Assembly (NCBI RefSeq): GCF_007828215.1
Contig: NZ_VIUE01000001.1
Span: forward strand, 1-64,000
DNA from: Pseudomonas sp. SJZ074
Lineage (GTDB): Bacteria; Pseudomonadota; Gammaproteobacteria; Pseudomonadales; Pseudomonadaceae
Length of the DNA: 64,000 bases
Reading direction: 5' to 3'
Made by a program: the position numbers and the translations under genes. Position 1 is the first letter of the stretch; each line of letters opens with the position of its first letter. The notes under the pieces are model-generated. The model was not told where the DNA came from and did no database searches. It worked only from the letters and a program-made list of their open reading frames with translations. Shown one piece after another: positions 59,309 through 64,000 of this stretch.

Positions 59309-60247
59309 TCAATCGTCAAACTGGCGACGTTCGTTTTCGATCGCTTCAGCCAGCGCCCGGGCTTCGGCTTCCTCGTCGCTCAGCTCAGGCTCGGGTACGT
59401 GCGGCTCAAGGGCAGCTACAGCAGCCAGCAGTTTTTCCCGGGCTTCGGCAACTCCGAGCACGTCCTCTTCGGGTTCAGGCTCGGCCGCGGGTTCAACTTC
59501 ATTGTCAGGCGCCTCGCCCTCAGGTTCCGGACCGTCACGCAGCAAGTCGTCGAAATCGGTCTTGAGCCCCTCTTCCATAGTGTCCAGTTCCAGCAGCAAC
59601 GAATGGAAACTGGTTTCTTCCTTCGGCTCCTCCGGTTCGGCACTGGCATCGGCCAGGTCTTGCAAACCCTGGGGCACCGGGGCGTCGTCGAACTCGAGCA
59701 TCGGCTCGGGCTCCAGTTCCCGCAGTTCGGCCAGCGGAGGCAGCTCATCGAGGTTTTTCAAGTTGAAATGATCGAGAAAAGCCTTGGTGGTGGCGAACAT
59801 CGCCGGTTTGCCCGGCACGTCGCGGTAACCGACGACCCGGATCCACTCACGCTCAAGCAGGGTCTTGACGATGTGGCTGTTGACCGCCACGCCCCGCACA
59901 TCCTCGATCTCGCCGCGAGTGATCGGCTGGCGGTAGGCGATCAGAGCCATGGTTTCGAGCATGGCGCGGGAATAGCGCTGGGGCCGCTCTTCCCATAGGC
60001 GCCCAACCCACGGCGCGAATTTCTCGCGGATCTGCAGGCGATAACCGGAAGCCACTTCCTTGAGCTCGAAGGCCCGCCCCTCGCAGGATTTGCCCAACAG
60101 GGTCAGGGCTTTTTTGAACACGGCCGGTTCCGGCCGCTCGCCTTCTTCGAAAAGCTCGAACAGGCGCTCCATCGATTGCGGCTTTCCCGAGGCCAACAAA
60201 AAAGCTTCAAGCAAGGGGGCCAGCTCGCGGGGTTCAGTCAGATTCAT
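59309..60247 (-). CDS. scpB: Segregation and condensation protein B
   Basis: Kleisin-associated winged-helix subunit of the SMC condensin complex. 312 residues: two winged helices in the first 180 (LEAFLLASGKPQSMERLFEL; MALIAYRQPITRGEIEDVRG). A very acidic C-terminal extension (about 190-300) rich in Glu and Pro follows, much longer than in Bacillus. Follows scpA by 11 bases. Confidence 0.95.
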   Translation of the reverse strand: MNLTEPRELAPLLEAFLLASGKPQSMERLFELFEEGERPEPAVFKKALTLLGKSCEGRAFELKEVASGYRLQIREKFAPWVGRLWEERPQRYSRAMLETMALIAYRQPITRGEIEDVRGVAVNSHIVKTLLEREWIRVVGYRDVPGKPAMFATTKAFLDHFNLKNLDELPPLAELRELEPEPMLEFDDAPVPQGLQDLADASAEPEEPKEETSFHSLLLELDTMEEGLKTDFDDLLRDGPEPEGEAPDNEVEPAAEPEPEEDVLGVAEAREKLLAAVAALEPHVPEPELSDEEAEARALAEAIENERRQFDD

Positions 60248-60258
60248 TGATTTGCTCG

Positions 60259-61089
60259 TTATTCGGCTCGTGCCCGCACGTGGATCGCTGCGAACGGCTC
60301 ATTCTGCACCAGCTCGACCAAGGATTCCTTGACCAATTCCAGGATCGCCATAAACGTGACGACCACCCCCAACCGCCCTTCCTCGGCGGTGAACAGCTCG
60401 ACGAATGGCACGAAACCGCCGCCCTTGAGCCGCTCCAACACGTCGCTCATGCGTTCGCGGGTGGACAGCGCTTCGCGGCTGACCTGGTGGCTTTCGAACA
60501 TGTCGCCCCGGCGCAGGACCTCAGCCATGGACATCAGCAATTCTTCCAGGCTCACGTCCGGCAGCAACTTGCGCGCTCGTGCCTCGGGAGCATCGAGCTT
60601 GGGCACCACCACGTCGCGCCCGACCCGGCTCAAGCCATCGATGCCTTCGGCGGCGCCCTTGAAGCGTTCGTACTCCTGCAATCGCCGGATCAGTTCAGCA
60701 CGGGGATCGTCCTCCTCCGCTTCGACCTCGGCCGAGCGCGGCAACAGCATCCGTGACTTGATCTCGGCCAGCATGGCTGCCATCACCAGGTACTCAGCCG
60801 CCAGCTCAAGGCGCACCGACTGCATCAGCTCGACATAGCCCATGTACTGGCGGGTGATTTCCGCCACGGGGATGTCGAGGATGTTGATGTTCTGCTTGCG
60901 GATCAGGTACAGCAGCAGATCAAGGGGGCCCTCGAAGGCTTCGAGGAAAACCTCCAGGGCATCCGGCGGAATGTACAGGTCCAGGGGCATTTCGGTGACC
61001 GCCTGGCCGTAGACCATGGCGAACGGCAACTCCTGCTGGGCGCCGGCCTGGCTGTCTACGCTGTCCACCACGGCTTCCACGGCGGACAT
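60259..61089 (-). CDS. scpA: Segregation and condensation protein A
   Basis: Kleisin that bridges the SMC heads. 276 residues with the N-terminal helical domain (FLEAFEGPLDLLLYLIRKQN at about 48) and a C-terminal winged helix (VVVTFMAILELVKESLVELVQ). Its ATG directly follows the stop of the yciO-like gene (TGAATG), so the two are cotranslated. Start could also be a later ATG, but the adjacency favours this one. Confidence 0.94.
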   Translation of the reverse strand: MSAVEAVVDSVDSQAGAQQELPFAMVYGQAVTEMPLDLYIPPDALEVFLEAFEGPLDLLLYLIRKQNINILDIPVAEITRQYMGYVELMQSVRLELAAEYLVMAAMLAEIKSRMLLPRSAEVEAEEDDPRAELIRRLQEYERFKGAAEGIDGLSRVGRDVVVPKLDAPEARARKLLPDVSLEELLMSMAEVLRRGDMFESHQVSREALSTRERMSDVLERLKGGGFVPFVELFTAEEGRLGVVVTFMAILELVKESLVELVQNEPFAAIHVRARAE

Positions 61090-61719
61090 TCAGGCCTCGA
61101 CCAGAAACGGCGCCGGATCGCCGCAACCGACGCGCACCACCTGCGGCTCGCCGTCGGCCAGGTTGATCACGGTGGAGGCTTTCATGCCGCCATAACCGCC
61201 ATCGATGATCAGATCGACCTGATGTTCGAGCAACTGGCGCATTTCGTAGGGATCGGTCAGGGGATCGGTTTCACCGGGCATGATCAGCGTCACACTCATC
61301 AACGGCTCACCCAGTTCCGCCAACAGCGCCAGGGCAATGGGGTGGCTCGGCACCCGCAGGCCGATGGTGCGTTTCTTCGGGTGCAGCAACAGGCGCGGTA
61401 CTTCGCGGGTGGCGTTGAGAATAAAGGTGTAGGGGCCCGGTAGATGGGCCTTGAGCAGCCGGAAGGTGCCGGTGTCGATCTTGGCGAACAGGCCCAGTTG
61501 CGACAGGTCACTGCAGATCAACGCAAAGTTGTGCTTGTCGTCCAACTGACGCAGGCGCCTGACCCGTTCCACGGCATTCTTGTCGCCGATCTGGCAGCCG
61601 ATGGCGTAGGAGGAGTCGGTGGGATAGACCACCACCCCACCGCCACGAATGATTTCCACCGCCTGTTTGATCAGGCGCGCTTGCGGGTTTTCCGGATGAA
61701 TCTGGAAAAATTGACTCAC
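61090..61719 (-). CDS. yciO: YciO/Sua5/YrdC-family protein
   Basis: 209 residues from a GTG start with AGG upstream. Double-stranded RNA/nucleotide-binding fold related to TsaC, which makes threonylcarbamoyl-AMP for tRNA modification. Visible: [54 protein letters not shown] and [13 protein letters not shown]. The YciO branch is close to but distinct from TsaC, and its activity in vivo is less certain. It lies in the yciV-yciO-scpA order conserved in gammaproteobacteria. Confidence 0.88.
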   Translation of the reverse strand: MSQFFQIHPENPQARLIKQAVEIIRGGGVVVYPTDSSYAIGCQIGDKNAVERVRRLRQLDDKHNFALICSDLSQLGLFAKIDTGTFRLLKAHLPGPYTFILNATREVPRLLLHPKKRTIGLRVPSHPIALALLAELGEPLMSVTLIMPGETDPLTDPYEMRQLLEHQVDLIIDGGYGGMKASTVINLADGEPQVVRVGCGDPAPFLVEA

Positions 61720-61732
61720 GTGTTCTACCTGT

Positions 61733-62596
61733 TCAGACGGCGTCGGTAACAAGATCATGTTTGAATCTACACCAAAGTGGTGGCAGATCTTCGGGCAACG
61801 GGCGGTACTCGCCGATCTCGGACCAGCCTCCAGGGCCATGGAAATCACTGCCGGCGGTAACCAGCAGGCCAAACTCCCGGGCCAGAATCGCCAGGCTGCC
61901 GACCTGCTCGGCCGGCTGATGGCCATTGACCACCTCAATGGCGTGGCCCCCTGCTTGAATATAGTCGGCTATCAGGCGGCGACGTTTGCTACGGGTGAAA
62001 TCATAGTGCCAGGGATGCGCCAGGCTGACCCAGGCCCCGGCGGCCCGCAAAGTCTCAACCGTCTGTTCCAGCGTCGGCCAATGTTGCTTGACGTCCCCCA
62101 GCTTGCCGGCCCCCAACCATTTGCGAAACGCTTCGGCGCGGTCCTTGACGAAACCTTCGCGCACCATCCAATCGGCGAAGTGCGGCCGGGCCGGCGCATT
62201 GCCGCTGTCCCCCAGTTCCTGCTGGATCTGCCGGGCGCCCTCCAGCGCACCGGGCATGCCCTTGAGGGCCAGCTTGCGGCTGATCTCCTCGGCACGCAGC
62301 CAGCGCCCATCGCGCAATTCGGCGATGGCCTGCACCAGTGGCGGCGCACCGACATCGAAACCATAGCCCAGCACATGGATGGTCGCCCCACCCCATGTGC
62401 AGGACAACTCGACGCCGTTGACCAGCTGCATGCCCAACGCTGTCGCCGCGTCGCGAGCCTCATCGAGGCCTTCGAGGGTGTCGTGATCGGTCAGGGCCAG
62501 GACTCGCACGCCGTGCTCGAACGCCCGCGCCACCACAATCGCAGGCGCCAGGGCGCCATCGGAGGCCGTGCTATGGCAGTGCAAATCAACATTCAC
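61733..62596 (-). CDS. rnm: PHP-domain nuclease RNase AM (YciV)
   Basis: 5'-3' exoribonuclease that trims 5' ends of rRNA and small RNAs, and a 3',5'-nucleotide bisphosphatase. 287 residues with PHP metal motifs [11 protein letters not shown] at the N-terminus, [24 protein letters not shown] and GSDFHGPGG. Its stop is 13 bases from the yciO-like start. Divergent from yciB. Confidence 0.9.
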   Translation of the reverse strand: MNVDLHCHSTASDGALAPAIVVARAFEHGVRVLALTDHDTLEGLDEARDAATALGMQLVNGVELSCTWGGATIHVLGYGFDVGAPPLVQAIAELRDGRWLRAEEISRKLALKGMPGALEGARQIQQELGDSGNAPARPHFADWMVREGFVKDRAEAFRKWLGAGKLGDVKQHWPTLEQTVETLRAAGAWVSLAHPWHYDFTRSKRRRLIADYIQAGGHAIEVVNGHQPAEQVGSLAILAREFGLLVTAGSDFHGPGGWSEIGEYRPLPEDLPPLWCRFKHDLVTDAV

Positions 62597-62683
62597 GGGG
62601 GGTTGTTACCTCAAATCAGCTGGCCCTATCACGGCCAAGGATGTTTGTTATTATGCCGCCACATCCTGCTTCTGGCTGCCATT

Positions 62684-63280
62684 GTGAAACAATTCATCGA
62701 CTTCATTCCGCTTCTGCTGTTTTTCATCGCTTATAAACTTGACCCACGCACCGTCGACATTGCCGGTCAGTCCCTGACCGTGGGTGGTATCTACAGCGCC
62801 ACCGCGGTGCTTATCATCAGTTCCCTGGTGGTCTATGGCGCGCTGTTCATCTCCCAGCGCAAGCTGGAAAAAAGCCAGTGGCTGACCCTGATCGCCTGCC
62901 TGGTGTTCGGCAGCCTGACCCTGGCCTTCCACAGCGATACCTTCCTCAAATGGAAAGCGCCGGTGGTCAACTGGCTGTTCGCCCTGGCCTTTATCGGCAG
63001 TCATTTCATCGGCGACAGCCTGCTGATCAAACGCATCATGGGCCATGCCGTCAGCCTGCCGGACGTGATCTGGACCCGCCTGAACATCGCCTGGATCGCC
63101 TTCTTCCTGTTCTGCGGCGGCGCCAACCTGTTCGTCGCGTTCACGTTCCAGGACTACTGGGTCGACTTCAAGGTCTTCGGCAGCCTGGGCATGACGCTGC
63201 TGTTCCTGATCGGCCAAGGCATCTACCTGTCCCGCCATCTGCACGATGCCGACACCCCCCCGCAAAAAACCGAGGACTGA
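62684..63280 (+). CDS. yciB: Inner membrane septation protein YciB (IspZ)
   Basis: 198-residue membrane protein with five helices, involved in envelope integrity and intracellular septation. GTG start gives the family N-terminus ([17 protein letters not shown]). Highly conserved [35 protein letters not shown] and [12 protein letters not shown]-type ([13 protein letters not shown]) blocks follow. It ends one base before the yciI start. Confidence 0.93.
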   Translation: MKQFIDFIPLLLFFIAYKLDPRTVDIAGQSLTVGGIYSATAVLIISSLVVYGALFISQRKLEKSQWLTLIACLVFGSLTLAFHSDTFLKWKAPVVNWLFALAFIGSHFIGDSLLIKRIMGHAVSLPDVIWTRLNIAWIAFFLFCGGANLFVAFTFQDYWVDFKVFGSLGMTLLFLIGQGIYLSRHLHDADTPPQKTED

Positions 63281-63281
63281 C

Positions 63282-63581
63282 ATGCTCTACGCAATCATTG
63301 CCACCGACGTCGCCAACTCCCTGGAAAAACGCCTGGCCGCTCGCCCCGAGCACCTGGCGCGCCTGCAGCAGCTCAAGGCCGAAGGCCGTGTCGTGCTGGC
63401 TGGCCCCCACCCTGCGGTGGACAGCAATGATCCAGGTGCCGCAGGTTTCAGCGGCAGCCTGATCGTGGCCGAGTTCGAATCCCTGGCCGTCGCGCAAGCC
63501 TGGGCCGAGGCCGACCCGTTCGTGACCGCTGGCGTCTACGCCAATGTCGTGGTCAAGCCGTTCAAGCAAGTCCTGCCATAA
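63282..63581 (+). CDS. yciI: YciI family protein
   Basis: 99-residue ferredoxin-like fold protein, dimeric in relatives, function unsettled. [20 protein letters not shown], then [13 protein letters not shown] and [19 protein letters not shown] with the conserved Asp-Pro-Phe. GAGGA precedes the ATG; follows yciB with one base between. Confidence 0.9.
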   Translation: MLYAIIATDVANSLEKRLAARPEHLARLQQLKAEGRVVLAGPHPAVDSNDPGAAGFSGSLIVAEFESLAVAQAWAEADPFVTAGVYANVVVKPFKQVLP

Positions 63582-63677
63582 CCCGATGCGCAATGAGCCT
63601 TCATGGCTCATTGTTCTCATTTGCCTGCCGACAACCTGTCTAATCTGTCTAAACTCGAGCGGAATTCAGGAGTGACC

Positions 63678-64000
63678 ATGCGCAAAGGTCCGTTGTGCCT
63701 GTTGTTGATCATGTTGTCGATCGGGGCACCCGCCCATGGCGAAGAAAGCACCGAGGGCAGTCATTCGACGCCCTTGTCCCTGAGCGCGGGCGGCCAGCTC
63801 GCCGAGCTGCAGCAACGCTTGAAAGACAGCGAGCGCCTGCGCGAAGAACTGACCCAACAATTGCAGAACACCAACAGCGAACGCGAAACCGCACTGGTGA
63901 GCCGGTTGCGCCAGGAGAACCAGCGCCTGAAGCTGCAACTCAAGGAAGCCCAGTCAAGCACGCTGCCGCGCCTGTTGACCGATCAACAGCAATGGTTCGT
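63678..64000 (+). CDS. Exported coiled-coil protein, partial (cut by window end)
   Basis: First 107 codons of a gene that runs off the window. AGGAG precedes the ATG. Signal peptide (MRKGPLCLLLIMLSIGAPAH, cut near AHG), then a coiled coil from about residue 35 (GQLAELQQRLKDSERLREEL, ENQRLKLQLKEAQ). It follows yciB-yciI. Function cannot be told from this part. Confidence 0.7.
   Translation, partial: MRKGPLCLLLIMLSIGAPAHGEESTEGSHSTPLSLSAGGQLAELQQRLKDSERLREELTQQLQNTNSERETALVSRLRQENQRLKLQLKEAQSSTLPRLLTDQQQWF

Overview
The window looks like chromosomal DNA of a Pseudomonas of the fluorescens group. The evidence is an rsmA/csrA gene between lysC and tRNA-Ser/tRNA-Arg genes, AmrZ, the ArgR-aot-aru arginine catabolic locus, Pseudomonas-specific DUF2790 and DUF3509 genes, and many REP/REPIN palindromes between genes. 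Most of it is conserved core genome. No rRNA, CRISPR array, prophage or intact insertion sequence is visible.

Layout. 1-4.7 kb: chemotaxis and flagellar genes (cheR, cheV on the minus strand; flgA, flgM, flgN, ycgR on the plus strand), with a sigma-28 promoter before flgM and a sigma-54 candidate before flgA. 4.8-12.2 kb: an MFS carrier, a glutamylpolyamine synthetase-like gene, a soluble histidine kinase with a TPR response regulator, a LysR/GST divergent pair and tRNA-Arg(CCT). 12.7-21.7 kb: amrZ, mgtE, a small envelope protein, two tRNA-Arg(ACG), tRNA-Ser(GCT), rsmA, lysC, alaS and ltaE. 21.8-22.6 kb: an FMN riboswitch ahead of a type II lumazine synthase. 22.9-35.3 kb: arginine succinyltransferase catabolism (aruCFGDB, a small His-rich protein, aruE), its AraC-type activator ArgR and the arginine ABC importer aotJQMP. 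Arginine enters through AotJQMP, ArgR senses it, and the Aru enzymes convert it to glutamate and succinate. 36-40.4 kb: acsA, a DUF2790 gene and nrdB.

40.5-44 kb is an accessory patch. It holds an HNH nuclease, three antitoxin-like genes without visible toxins (one truncated), an unrecognised putative zinc protein and a small HTH protein. 44-55.7 kb is mixed metabolism and regulation: MBL hydrolase/TetR pair, DUF1003 protein, LysR/amidotransferase-like pair, DUF3509, glpQ, PepSY, ZntB-like transporter, small proteins, a 173-bp palindromic MITE-like element, an MFS carrier, arfB and an aromatic amino acid permease.

56.0-57.5 kb is the most unusual locus. A 45-residue acidic peptide gene with a strong ribosome binding site is followed by a 321-residue M29-aminopeptidase-like protein. 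The AT-rich leader upstream carries two TAGGAA-N2-TTCCTA-like boxes 35 bp apart, and the same pair at the same spacing lies upstream of the HNH gene. This could be a minimal peptide-modification (RiPP-like) system; that is inference. 57.8-64 kb returns to core genes: rluB, scpB, scpA, yciO-like, a PHP nuclease, yciB, yciI and a partial coiled-coil gene cut by the window end.
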